Shown one piece after another: positions 21,478-33,356 of a stretch of DNA of 64,000 nucleotides (position 1 is its first letter; every line of letters begins with the position of its first letter). Under the pieces are notes generated by a model. It made no database searches, was not told where the DNA came from, and was given only the letters and a program-made list of their open reading frames with translations. A program made the position numbers and the translations under genes. This stretch comes from Microglena sp. YARC (taxonomy: Eukaryota > Chlorophyta > Chlorophyceae > Chlamydomonadales > Chlamydomonadaceae), in assembly GCA_022414725.1 (NCBI GenBank), contig CM039465.1, positions 3,769,032 to 3,833,031 on the forward strand, in the 5' to 3' direction.

Positions 21478-22660
21478 GCTTCTCTTTTCAGCTACGAGCA
21501 GCAGCTTCTGGGCAGCTCCCCTGACTGGCTGTTCAGCCAAACCTGACGCAGCCTAGTGCACCTTGAAGCTGACACAATCAGCTGTCCAGAGCTGCTAAAA
21601 AAGTTCAAATGGTGGTATTTTGCGTTGCATTCAGTGCATGCTGCACAATGATAGAGTTGAAATAAATTGGAGTTTCCTCATCACATCTCCTTGTTGCTAG
21701 ACGAGACTCCCGGATTTGAGGAATACCATGATGGCAAACCACCGTGTTCAAGTACAGTTGGGAGAACTGTTCGGCGTTGATCTTCAGGTGACAAGGTTGA
21801 ACGCAGGGGCTTGTTGCTAGGCAAGACTGGACGCCAGCATGGCAACGCTCGATGCTCATAAGTCCTTCTTAACTCCATCAAGCGGCGGGCACATTTGGAG
21901 TCCTGTAGGGCACCAGGAAAAGTGCAATCATCATCAGCAATGTGTGCTGCACAACGACAGGAGAACAGCTCAATGTCTGCTGCTCAGCGTATGCTGGCAA
22001 GCAGGGTTGTTCAAAACAAACGTGTTTGCGTGACTAAGTCCAAAAACACAAACACTCCGGAGGGGTGAGTGCGTGTTTCCACACATACTTGGGCAGATTT
22101 TGACTGAGACGTGCGTGTTTTCACTGGATTTCACAGGGCATTCGTGCACCTTTTGACAAGGTCGTTTGTGTTTTCACACATATTTTGGGGCCTTTGTATG
22201 CATCACATAAACTCTCTGAGGGCTTTTAACAACCCTGATAGTGAGCATGACGCGTGCTACATGGGTTGGATTATAACATGCTTTTTCAGCCGAATCTGGG
22301 CTACTCACCGTCTTCCAATTCCGAGTCCCCCCCATGTTATACCCACGGAAACCAGGGAGCATACTAAGCGGGTGAGAGAGTTTAAAGACATGTCCAGGTC
22401 CATGAGGTTGAAGGGTGCTACATGAATTTCTATGATCAGGTACCCAGACATTTGTTGGTCATCTTTTTACTGCAAATGAGCTCATAATAAAGTTTGGCGG
22501 GATCAAAGTGGTGTTCAGCAGAAGGGGTGCACAGCATAGCTTTTATTTTCAGCTAGAAGCAGCAGCTTCAAGGCAGCTTAGCTGATTGGCTAATCAGCCA
22601 AAGCCATCGCAACCTAGTGCATCTGGAAGCTGGCAGAATTAGCTGTCTAGAACTGAAATC
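21478..22660 (+). repeat. Two copies of a 115-bp AGCAGCAGCTTC repeat
   Basis: 21478-21597 and 22538-22655 share TTTTCAGCTA(C/G)(G/A)AGCAGC, a GGCAGCT segment, CAGCCAAA, GCA-CCTAGTGCA and a closing CAGCTGTC-AGA-CTG. They recur in units 2 and 3. The intervening DNA (21600-22530) has no supported gene. Confidence 0.5.
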
Positions 22661-23895
22661 TTGGGGCTAAGCCCAGTGGCTGGCTTGAGGAGCTGGGTAG
22701 AAGGTGCTGTTCGCAGCCGCAAATAAAAGCCATGGCTCACAGTTGCTAATGGTGAGTGCTGAGAAGAAGAAAATAGGACAACTTAGAGCATCCTCATCAG
22801 GACCAGGGTTTTCTTTTAAGCGCTACTTGTAGTGCTACCAAGTGTTAAATTCTGTACCTTGGCGTTTTGGGGGTTCTACATAAGAGCCTGTTGGGGTTAC
22901 TTTTGGGGGGCAAAATACTGTTAGTGGCACCCCAAAGGATGCTAGGAGAATCATGGTGCTACGTAAGGATACTGGTTCATTTCCTTTCTTGTAGTGTTAC
23001 CAAGTTCTATATACAGTTAGGGTCAGGGGTGCTTGTTTCTTGTGGTTGGGCAAGCGGACACCACAGTGACCCTGGTGGCTTCTGCCTCCCAGAAGGGGGG
23101 GCTCCGCCTAAACAACTGATCAGGAATCTATTTTTCAGGACCATGCTGCTGTTCTACGGGGTTACTTTCAATCTTGGATCAAGACTTTTGCTAGATTTAC
23201 CTCCTCGGAGCACAGATGAAAACATTCACTGGACAGTTTGGCACATAAATATTTTGTCAAGTCCCCCTAGACTCTGTCAAGCCGCGGGCACATTTGGAGT
23301 TAAGTAGAGCAGCAAAAAAATGTCATCATCACCTTGGACTTGAACTTGGTTAGATCGCTCCAGCAGCAGTTTGGCTAGTCACCATCTCCGTCAGTAAAAT
23401 TAATTCCCAGTTCAAATTTAATCGTTGTTGTCATCATCACCAAAACAATCAAAATCTAAGCATTATGATCAAAATATATTTGATCCAATCTCTTCATGTC
23501 TTGTAAGCTGTGATTTACCACGTGAACGGCTGACTCAGATGGTCATATGGAAAAGCTACAGCTTGCAACATCACATATTCATGGATAAACCGATTAAGGT
23601 AATATGGCTACAATAACTAGATTTCTGCCGACAACAACACTATTGCCCTGTCAGCTGAAGTCCCTCAGATTATATCGCTCTGTGTCTTTGCTAAGGCTTT
23701 TGACATAAATATGAAGTATCTGGCAGCATGATGCCCAGGTGTAACATTTAAAAAGGCATAACATTAAGTAAATTGCTTGTGCGATATTGCTGACATGTGG
23801 CAAAACAGATACAAAGTATTGTATCGGGCTGTTTGATTTGCCTTCCATTTGTTCATAACAAAATACTCAGTGACACTACTAGTTGAATATCACTT

Positions 23896-24168
23896 TTGTT
23901 TGAGGATTTTCGACCCAGGAAGGTGGACCCCGTGAACAAAACAACACACATCGAGGATTCAGAAAGAGAGGCCGAGAAATACCTACGAAGTAGTCACACG
24001 CTGAAAAGTTGGGGCATGCCAGACCGTTGTGTGGTTGCTGTAACAGATTCTGACACTGCTACGGTAGTCTACTATCACAACTTGAACTTGGTTACAAAGC
24101 TTCAGACAGAAATTTGGCTGCATACCGTCTTCGGCAGTAAAAAAAAGAAATTACCAGGGAAAGGTTAA
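23896..24168 (+). other. Conserved 90-codon ORF of unknown meaning
   Basis: An open frame containing FEDFRPRKVDPVNKTTHIED and a Lys-rich end. Unit 2 keeps it (32643-32915), while unit 3 has a TAG replacing a sense codon after 64 residues (44739-44933). That argues against a selected full-length protein. Possibly a retroelement scrap. Confidence 0.25.
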
Positions 24169-24241
24169 CGCGAACAAATCACTGTTTTCATTTTCCCCCT
24201 CCTCTTCTTCTGAAGTCTGGACAATAAAAACAGTATAAAAA

Positions 24242-24487
24242 CTATTCACACCTACAAAAAAAGACTTGATCCAGTCTATTTATATATTCATGGATGAACG
24301 AAGGAAGCTTCTCTCGGCCTTCAACTTCTGGATTGCACTTCAGGTAATGTAGAGGAATCATTTTGCTATCAGATTGGGAAATCAGGTTCTGATACTTACT
24401 TCTCGAATTCAGCAAGGCTTCGTCAGTACATTCAAAGACCACATGGTGTTCATCTTTAACTATTCCACAGTCACGAAGGTGACACAC
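24242..24487 (-). pseudogene. Zinc-finger tail of a LINE-type protein, unit 1
   Basis: The minus-strand frame has VCHLRDCGIVKDEHHVVFEC followed by a helical KYQNLI segment. The Cys-X4-Cys ... His-X4-Cys layout with a DEHHVVFEC core resembles the C-terminal zinc-binding tail of LINE proteins, and it matches in layout the tail of the LINE at 56468-57367 (CQICGFQKPEDEMHLFEC). No RT domain is attached, so it is a fragment. Confidence 0.55.
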
Positions 24488-25239
24488 TCGATCCTTCCAA
24501 TGAACAATTATATGTTTCCATCTACGGTATCAGTTTCCACCTGTAGGTAGTGGGAGGATATTCTAAATCTAGACCTATACCTTCTCGGTAGGTCTCGGAT
24601 GATGTCTACTATCACATCTGGTGCGACTTTGCGAGGTAACTGTAACAGCCGAACATGCATGGTGTACTATTACTTCTGGACGATGGAGAGCCTCTTGCTT
24701 GATCATATGAAACTTTATTCACTGATGTGCTTGGAGGTTGCCCGACTGGTCCTTTACTCCTCTTAGTTACGGTATATGCTACCACTCGAAGGACTCCCGT
24801 CAGATCGACGTTTTCCTAAAAGCCCTAGAGAACTCAATCCTTTCCAGCGGGTGCCTAACTGCCTAATTACATATGAATTCCTCCGCCTTTCTTTCTGGCT
24901 CCTCGGTGGTGCTGTTTCATGTAATCGTTTACGGGGTCCCAGTTCCTGGGGTGAAAATCCTTTCAATACAAAAAATGAAGGTGGTCGAAAGTCAGATGGA
25001 CAGCTTACCTAGTACAGTACTCGTCGAGACCTTGACTCAAGCTTTTGTCTTTGGCATACTCCCTGATGTAGTATACTTGAACTTGGTTACCGGTACATGT
25101 CTCCAGCATATAAATGATGCTATACTGTGGAATACTCCCTGAGTTCCAGAGCACCAAGAACCAGCTAGACAGTTTCTAACCTTTCAACTCAATCAGGAGT
25201 TAAGACCAACATATTTACATATTCATTATTTAAAAATAA

Positions 25240-26310
25240 ATCTCCTTATGTAAGGAGGAGGATAGATGAAGTCACTGACCACCCTCTGGTCTCAGCATAC
25301 CGTAGACGGTAGTAAGCTTGACGACGTACGCTACCAAGCACCAGCTAGACAATATCCAATCACTCTATTCAAATATGCATTAAGATCAACAGGTGAATCC
25401 TTTACAAACACCTCTCCTTGTTTGGGGAGGAGGATATATGAAGTCACTGACCACCCTCTGGTCTAGGCATACCTCGAAGGGTAGTTTGCTTGACGACGTA
25501 CGCTACCAAGCACCAGCTAGACTATATATAATCACTAATTTCAAACAGGAATTAAGATCAACAGGTGAATCCTTTACAAATACCAAGCACCAGCTAGACA
25601 ACATCTAATTACTGAATTCAAACACGAATTAAGATCAACGGGTGAATCCTCTACAAATACCTCTCCTTATATGGGGAGGAGGATATATGAAGTCACTGAC
25701 AAAACTCTGGTCTCAGCATACCTCAGACTGTAGTATGCTTGACGATATTCGCTACCAAGCACCAGCTAGACAATATATAATCACTCAATTCAAACATGAA
25801 TTCAGATGAACAGGTAAATACTGCACAAAACACCTCTCCTTATATGAGGAGGAGGATATATGAAGTCACTGACTACCCTCTGGTCTCAGCATACCTCATA
25901 CGGTAGTATGCTTCATGAGGTGCGTTACCAAGCACCAGATAGACAGTATCTAATCACTCTATTCAAAAATGCATTAAGATCAACAGGTGAATCCTTTACA
26001 AATACCTCTCCTAATGGAAGGAGGAGGATAGATGAAGTCACTGACCACCTTCAGGTCTCAGCATACCTCAGACGGTAGTACGGTATGCTTAATGAAGTGC
26101 GCCACCAAGCACCGGATAGACAGTACGGTATCTAATCACTCTATTCAAGTATGCATTGAGATCAACAGGTGAATCCTTTACAAATACCTCTCCTAATGTA
26201 AGGAGGAGGATAGATGAAGTCACTGGCCACCCTCTGGTCTCAGCATACCTCAGACGGTAGTATGCTTTATGAAGTACGCTACCAGGCACCAGCTAGACAA
26301 TATCTAAGCC
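25240..26310 (+). repeat. Six-copy tandem repeat, approx. 175 bp, unit 1
   Basis: Each copy starts GGAGGAGGATAGATGAAGTC and contains CTCTGGTCTCAGCATACC, ACCAAGCACCAGCTAGACA and GATCAACAGGTGAATCC. Starts are near 25255, 25427, 25675, 25846, 26024 and 26206. The 248-bp step after the second holds an extra partial copy. Short ORFs starting MKSLTTLWSQHT are by-products of the repeat. Confidence 0.9.
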
Positions 26311-26323
26311 CTCAATTCAATCA

Positions 26324-26398
26324 GGACGTGACGTGACGTGACGCGACGTGTGCACACGCGTGTGAGGTGGCGTGGCGTGGCGTGAGGTGACGTGACGA
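26324..26398 (+). repeat. CGTGA/GGCGT short tandem tract
   Basis: GACGTGACGTGACGTGACGC followed by a GTGTGCACACGCGTGTG palindrome and GGCGTGGCGTGGCGTGAGGT. Copies at 38446-38520 and 47166-47240. It closes the 175-bp array in every unit. Confidence 0.8.
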
Positions 26399-26399
26399 A

Positions 26400-27395
26400 T
26401 GGTTAAAATAACGGTTGGTCTTCCGCCCAGAAATTATCGACAAGTGGTTGGGATTCCTATAAATGCTGTGATGAAAAAAAGATTAGTGATGAAAATCATG
26501 TTACCGAGACCAGGAAACCAATACGGCCCCGTCGAAAATCGGTTGCCGAAAGAGGTTGTTGGTTCTGGCGGCCAGGCCGGGCCAGGCTGGCGACCTGGCT
26601 GCCCTTTACTTGCCCTTGCCCGCCCTTGCCTGCTCTTCCCGTCCTACGACATTATGCCAACGCTGTACCGCGTCGCCTCAGACGTCACACTATAGGGCAC
26701 ACCAGGCATTCAAACCACCAGCCTGTTTCAGCGACCGTTTCCCCGACAATTTCTTGATTTATCGTTGCACAGGTCTGCCGTCAGGGGCTGACCAATACTC
26801 ACTGGTCGGAAGCCCGTGAGCAGCACAAGAGCGTTTCTCAAACGATGCCGCAAGCTTCATAGTCGTATCATCTTAATCCGACGAACTGGAGTCCGACGAA
26901 AGACAAACCCTACCCTGGACAGCATGGCGTTGACGTTGAGCGTATCTTACGCGACCAGCCTGTCGACTCCTCGGAGCTAGTGTAGCAACCGAACAGCAGC
27001 TTCTTGGTATCCATCTGCAAGTGTCGGGCAGTAGCCACAAATGCTGCTGCTGCACACGAATGGATTCGCCGCGAATTCTTTCTTTCGTCTACTGATTCAT
27101 TATCTTTCTGATCAGCGTCTTCATTTTTGCATTGATGTGCCAATGGGCACTCCGGACAGAAAGACTACACCTAGAAGGTGGACACCTGCTGGTGGGTCCC
27201 CATCCCTGTCCTACGCGTGAAGACAGAAGACGGAGTCAGAGGTCGTCGAGGGAGGACTGGCGGGGAGGACGGGGCCAGGGCCCGCGGTTTAGGGGGTGAT
27301 TGTCGATTTGGTTTCATCTCCTGAATCGAGCCCATCGACCCCCCGCAAGAGAAAAGCTCGATCCTTGCCGAGCGGCCCGCAAATGGTAGGCAGTA
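26400..27395. other. GC-rich unit tail without a supported gene
   Basis: Short open frames on both strands, one (minus, 27055-26873) ending SSDSSSSD, lack any recognisable domain or splice context. Repeated at 38521-39518 and 47241-48235. A decayed host exon on the minus strand is possible. Confidence 0.35.
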
Positions 27396-27835
27396 AATGA
27401 ATCCTAGTTTGTTTCAGTCGCTCCTTGCTGTTGCAACCCACCACCCGCGCACTTGCCACCCAGTTCCCCCCCCTCCCCCCCCCCCCCCCCCACCACCCAC
27501 CCACACACACCACCACCACAGATACACACAAATCATGACAAACCCCCCACTACACACCCTGTGTAGGAATGATTCCTAGTTTGTTTCAGTCGCTCCTTGC
27601 TGTTGCACCCCAACAACCACGCACTTGCCAACCAGTGCCCCCACCCCCCACCCCCCACCCCCCCACACACCACACACACCACCACAACAAATACACAAAG
27701 TCATCACAAAAACCACCCACTACACACCATGTGCAGGAACGATTCCTATTTTGTATCAGTCGCTCCTTGCTGTTGCACCCCAACAACCACGCACTTGCCA
27801 ACCAGTGCCCTCCCTCCCCCCCCCACCCACCCACC

Positions 27836-27882
<47 letters not shown>

Positions 27883-27996
27883 TACACACACACACACATA
27901 CACACAAAACATCTCAACCACACACCACACACCCTGTGCAGGAACGATTCCTAGCTTTCATCACTCGCTCCTTGCTGTTGTACCCCAACGTCACAG

Positions 27997-28095
27997 CCGT
28001 GTTGAACATCATGATTCGGAAGCCCGTCTGTTGTGAAAACAGCCCTCTTGCGGGTGAAGAAAACAGCACCACGCCTATCTGCAACAACTGGCCAG
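27997..28095 (+). CDS. Second copy of the penultimate exon of the secreted-protein gene
   Basis: 99 bp with an intact CAG acceptor and GTAAGTG donor. Compared with 19249-19347 it has TTG for TTA (Leu) and AAC for AAT (Asn), both silent. No copy of exon 1 lies upstream in this unit, so it is either used by splicing from the upstream gene or is an orphan. Confidence 0.6.
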
Positions 28096-29605
28096 GTAAG
28101 TGAATAGGGATGTCAATATCGCACCGGTATCCAAGACAGTTAGGCGAGATATCATACGATATTGTATGATACATTGATTTATCATACGATATTACGATAT
28201 GCAATAGGTTGACATACCATACGATATATCATATGATATCATCAAAAATCTGCACAATATATCATTCTCGACAACCCTACAAGTGACACATGAAGATATT
28301 TGTTTGCTGAGCTCAAGGCAGCTTGTACAGGCACACGTGTAGTAAACGCAAACTACAAGTTCCAGACGTTCCCTTGCCTTACATCTTTTCCACCCAGACG
28401 ATTTTGGTTACACTTTGGTGGATCTGGAGGGCAAGTGAAAGTACCAGATGTTCCCCTGCCTTAAAACACGTTTTCCACCCGACTAAGTAACAGTGGGTGG
28501 GTGTTGGTGTGGGTGGGTGGGTGGGTGGGTGTGGGGGGGGGGGGAGGGGGAGTAAACAAATACTTCAAGTTCCAGACGTTCCCCTGCCTTACAACACGTT
28601 TTCCACCCAGACAATATTGGTTACAGTGTGTGGGTGGGGGGGGGGAGGGGGGGGGGGGGGGGGTAATCGAATACTTCAAGTACCAGACGTTCCCATGCCT
28701 TACAACATGTTTTTTCACCCAGACGATATTGGCAACAGCTGTCTTCCATGCAAGGAAGTATGAGTGTATGAAAAGTGGGTAGGTTAAGTCAAACTAACAG
28801 AGTCACAGTCGTTGCCACAAACGCCACAACAGGCCACACCACACCACACCAGAAGCAGAAGCAAACCAAGTACGTGTCAGTCCATAGTTAACCTGATTCA
28901 TGCCACACCAAGCCACACCGCACCACAACACAACACAACACCGCAGAAGCAAACCAAGTGCGTGTAAGGTTATAGTTAACCTGATTCATGCCACACTAAA
29001 CCACAACACACCACAGCTAAAGCAAACGAAGCCTTCGCCAGGCCATAGTCATCCTGATTCATGCCACGCCAAACCGCGCCACACCACGCCACAGCAAAAC
29101 ACAACACGACACAGCAGAAGCAAACCAAGCATGTGCTAGACCATAGTCAACCTGATTCATGCCACGCCAAACCACACGGCACCACGTACCAAACCTAATT
29201 TAATCTAAGCTTACCAAACTAATCAATGAGAAGGAGCCTAACCCTACTGTGCCTCGTCAACCTGATTCATGCCATGCTAAACCACCACCGCACCACATAC
29301 CGTACTAACCTAAATTAATATAAGCTAACCAGACCAAACCAAACCAAATCGCCCATCAATGAGGAGGAGCCTGACCTTTCTATGCATATGACCGCCCTCC
29401 AGACCTAACAATGATCCTATCGGCTGCTCTGGCTGGCAATTTGATTGCATGGCTGGCAGGATAACAAACCACCCCCTTCCACCACACCACCACCACAACC
29501 AACAACCTACCCCCAAACTCAAACCTGCTCCAAACCCACCCTACTGTGCCTGACCCTGCTGTGCCTACCTCCCTCCGCCAGACCTGACTATGATCCTATC
29601 TGCAG

Positions 29606-29676
29606 CTCCAGTCACAACCAACGTGTTGATCCTGCTCGCGCTGTTCTTCCTCGGCGTCATCAGCACCATGTTGTAA
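29606..29676 (+). CDS. Second copy of the terminal exon (hydrophobic tail)
   Basis: 71 bp with acceptor CTGCAG and stop TAA at 29674-29676. One difference from 20858-20928, CTG for CTC (Leu), is silent. The phase with 27997-28095 is preserved. Confidence 0.6.
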
Positions 29677-32600
29677 TCATGAGAGCTCTGTTTAATTTGT
29701 GTATGCAAATTAAGCGACTTTGTGCGCCCCCAGTGCGACGCGCTGCCCCCCGAACCCCGCGAAGCGCAGAGCCGGGGGGGGTTGGGGGTGCATTTCTGAC
29801 TAGTTTAGGCAGACCCATGCGTCGCCATGCGGCGACAAAATGGCAACGCGTCGCACACAAGAAGTCCATGAGATAACTGTTTCTTTAATTTTGCTAGTCA
29901 TGGCAGCTTCCCACCAGCTCCAATAGCGAGCCACTGGGTCAAACCCAATACTTGAAGCTGCATTGGAATGATTGTCATAGCGGCTTTCATACGCACTAGC
30001 TAGCTTCAGGTTTGGTTCAAGGACAGGGAGCTGCATCATCATTATATCGAATGATATGTCAGTATATCGTACAATATGGTATGATAATCCATTATTGTAT
30101 GATATATAGCCCGATAATCTTGGGAACAGAACGATATTAACAACCCTGCATAGGTTGTATGCAGAGCTTGCTGCCGAGCAAATGTCGATCAGCATAAAGA
30201 TTGCAAACATTGCAAACAGTCAGGGCTTCTCTTTTCAGCTACGAGCAGCAGCTTCTGGGCAGCTCCCCTGACTGGCTGTTCAGCCAAACCTGACGCAGCC
30301 TAGTGCACCTTGAAGCTGACACAATCAGCTGTCCAGAGCTGCTAAAAAAGTTCAAATGGTGGTATTTTGCGTTGCATTCAATGCATGCTGCACAATGATA
30401 GAGTTGAAATAAATTGGAGTTTCCTCATCACATCTCCTTGTTGCTAGACGAGACTCCCGGATTTGAGGAATACCATGATGGCAAACCACCGTGTTCAAGT
30501 ACAGTTGGGAGAACTGTTCGGCGTTGATCTTCGGGTGACAAGGTTGAACGCAGGGGCTTGTTGCTAGGCAAGACTGGACGCCAGCATGGCAACGCTCGAT
30601 GCTCATAAGTCCTTCTTAACTCTATCAAGCGGCGGGCACATTTGGAGTCCTGTAGGGCACCAGGAAAAGTGCAATCATCATCAGCAATGTGTGCTGCACA
30701 ACGACAGGAGAACAGCTCAATGTCTGCTGCTCAGCGTATGCTGGCAAGCAGGGTTGTTCAAAACAAACGTGTTTGCGTGACTAAGTCCAAAAACACAAAC
30801 ACTCCGGAGGGTGAGTGCGTGTTTCCACACATACTTGGGCAGATTTTGACTGAGACGTGCGTGTTTTCACTGGATTTCACAGGGCATTCGTGCACCTTTT
30901 TGACAAGGTCGTTTGTGTTTTCACACATATTTTGGGGCCTTTGTATGCATCACATAAACTCTCTGAGGGCTTTTAACAACCCTGATAGTGAGCATGACGC
31001 GTGCTACATGGGTTGGATTATAACATGCTTTTTCAGCCGAATCTGGGCTACTCACCGTCTTCCAATTCCGAGTCCCCCCATGTTATACCCACGGAAACCA
31101 GGGAGCATACTAAGCGGGTGAGAGAGTTTAAAAGACATGTCCAGGTCCATGAGGTTGAAGGGTGCTACATGAATTTCTATGATCAGGTACCCAGACATTT
31201 GTTGGTCATCTTTTTACTGCAAATGAGCTCATAATAAAGTTTGGCGGGATCAAAGTGGTGTTCAGCAGAAGGGTGCACAGCATAGCTTTTATTTTCAGCT
31301 AGAAGCAGCAGCTTCAAGGCAGCTTAGCTGATTGGCTAATCAGCCAAAGCCATCGCAACCTAGTGCATCTGGAAGCTGGCAGAATTAGCTGTCTAGAACT
31401 GAAATCTTGGGGCTAAGCCCAGTGGCTGGCTTGAGGAGCTGGGTAGAAGGTGCTGTTCGCAGCCGCAAATAAAAGCCATGGCTTCACAGTTGCTAATAGT
31501 GAGTGCTGAGAAGAAGAAAATAGGACAACTTAGAGCATCCTCATCAGGACCAGGGTTTTCTTTTAAGCGCTACTTGTAGTGCTACCAAGTGTTAAATTCT
31601 GTACCTTGACGTTTTGGGGGTTCTACATAAGAGCCTGTTGGGGTTACTTTTGGGGGGCAAAATACTGTTAGTGGCACCCCAAAGGATGCTAGGAGAATCA
31701 TGGTGCTACGTAAGGATACTGGTTCATTTCCTTTCTTGTAGTGTTACCAAGTTCTATATACAGTTAGGGTCAGGGCTGCTTGTTTCTTGTGGTTGGGCAA
31801 GCGGACACCACAGTGACCCTGGTGGCTTCTGCCTCCCAGAAGGGGGGGCTCCGCCTAAACAACTGATCAGGAATCTATTTTTCAGGACCATGCTGCTGTT
31901 CTACGGGGTTACTTTCAATCTTGGATCAAGACTTTTGCTAGATTTACCTCCTCGGAGCACAGATGAAAACATTCACTGGACAGTTTGGCACATAAATATT
32001 TTGTCAAGTCCCCCTAGACTCTGTCAAGCCGCGGGCACATTTGGAGTTAAGTAGAGCAGCAAAAAAATGTCATCATCACCTTGGACTTGAACTTGGTTAG
32101 ATCGCTCCAGCAGCTGTTGGGCTAGTCACCATCTCCGTCAGTAAAATTAATTCCCAGTTCAAATTTAATCGTTGTTGTCATCATCACCAAAACAATCAAA
32201 ATCTAAGCATTATGATCAAAATATATTTGATCCAATCTCTTCATGTCTTGTAAGCTGTGATTTACCACGTGAACGGCTGACTCAGATGGTCATATGGAAA
32301 AGCTACAGCTTGCAACATCACATATTCATGGATAAACCGATTAAGGTAATATGGCTACAATAACTAGATTTCTGCCGACAACAACACTATTGCCCTGTCA
32401 GCTGAAGTCCCTCAGATTATATCGCTCTGTGTCTTTGCTAAGGCTTTTGACATAAATATGAAGTATCTGGCAGCATGATGCCCAGGTGTAACATTTAAAA
32501 AGGCATAACATTAAGTAAATTGCTTGTGCGATATTGCTGACATGTGGCAAAACAGATACAAAGCATTGTATCAGGCTGTTTGATTTGCCTTCCATTTGTT

Positions 32601-32967
32601 CATAACAAAATACTCAGTGACACTACTAGTTGAATATCACTTTTGTTTGAGGATTTTCGACCCAGGAAGGTGGACCCCGTGAACAAAACAACACACATCG
32701 AGGATTCAGAAAGAGAGGCCGAGAAATACCTACGAAGTAGTCACACGCTGAAAAGTTGGGGCATGCCAGACCGTTGTGTGGTTGCTGTAACAGATTCTGA
32801 CACTGCTACTGTAGTCTACTATCACAACTTGAACTTGGTTACAAAGCTTCGGACAGAAATTTGGCTGCATACCGTCTTCGGCAGTAAAAAAAAGAAATTA
32901 CCAGGGAAAGGTTAACGCGAACAAATCACTGTTTTCATTTTCCCCCTCCTCTTCTTCTGAACGCGTC

Positions 32968-33338
32968 AAATCTGAAACTCAAAAGCAAGCAGAAAATAAA
33001 TCTAAACTAAACTCAACTCATCTGAAACTCAAAAGCAAGCAGAAAATAAATCTAATAGAGAGAGACATCCTCAAGGGCGACACCGATACTTCCAATATCA
33101 TTATAAGATTTAACCAACCTAAATGTTCATCTAAGGAGGGGAAAGAGCGCAGAATAGTACCACACTCCACCTAACTGAAGCAAACTCTATTTACGCCAAT
33201 CAGGGCTAAAAGAGGTAAAACAGTTACTCAGACCTTGCAGGCTCCATCCTTGGACGGCAGGTGTAACAATCCCAAAACCAGGTGCAATTTCTACCCAAAA
33301 GAGGGGAAATCAAACAAAAATAATAATAATTCCAAACA
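32968..33338 (-). repeat. Copia-C LTR, inverted relative to pol
   Basis: The reverse complement matches 35543-35862, starting TGTTTGGAATTATTATTA and ending GAGTTTCAGATTT. It is 50 bp longer because a 50-bp segment (from TCTGAAACTCAAAAGC at 32971 and again at 33021) is duplicated. The coding strand of pol is +, so this LTR points the wrong way. Confidence 0.85.
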
Positions 33339-33356
33339 GAGCTACCTCCTGGGAGA

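Larger units (their letters stand above)
18649..27395. repeat. Tandem unit 1 (8.75 kb)
   Basis: First copy of a large direct repeat. It starts at AATGAATCCTAG inside the minisatellite and ends at GGTAGGCAGTA. Contents in order: minisatellite, penultimate exon, AT-palindrome block, G-rich and ACCACA-rich minisatellites, terminal exon, several dispersed repeats, a zinc-finger remnant, six 175-bp repeats, a CGTGA tract and a GC-rich tail. Confidence 0.93.

Noticed and set aside
25266..26078. Conserved small proteins starting MKSLTTLWSQHT
   Set aside because: They follow the 175-bp repeat exactly, and copies differ by frame-breaking indels.
25240..26310. CRISPR-like regular repeats
   Set aside because: Repeats of about 175 bp without distinct spacers, in eukaryotic DNA; this is a minisatellite.
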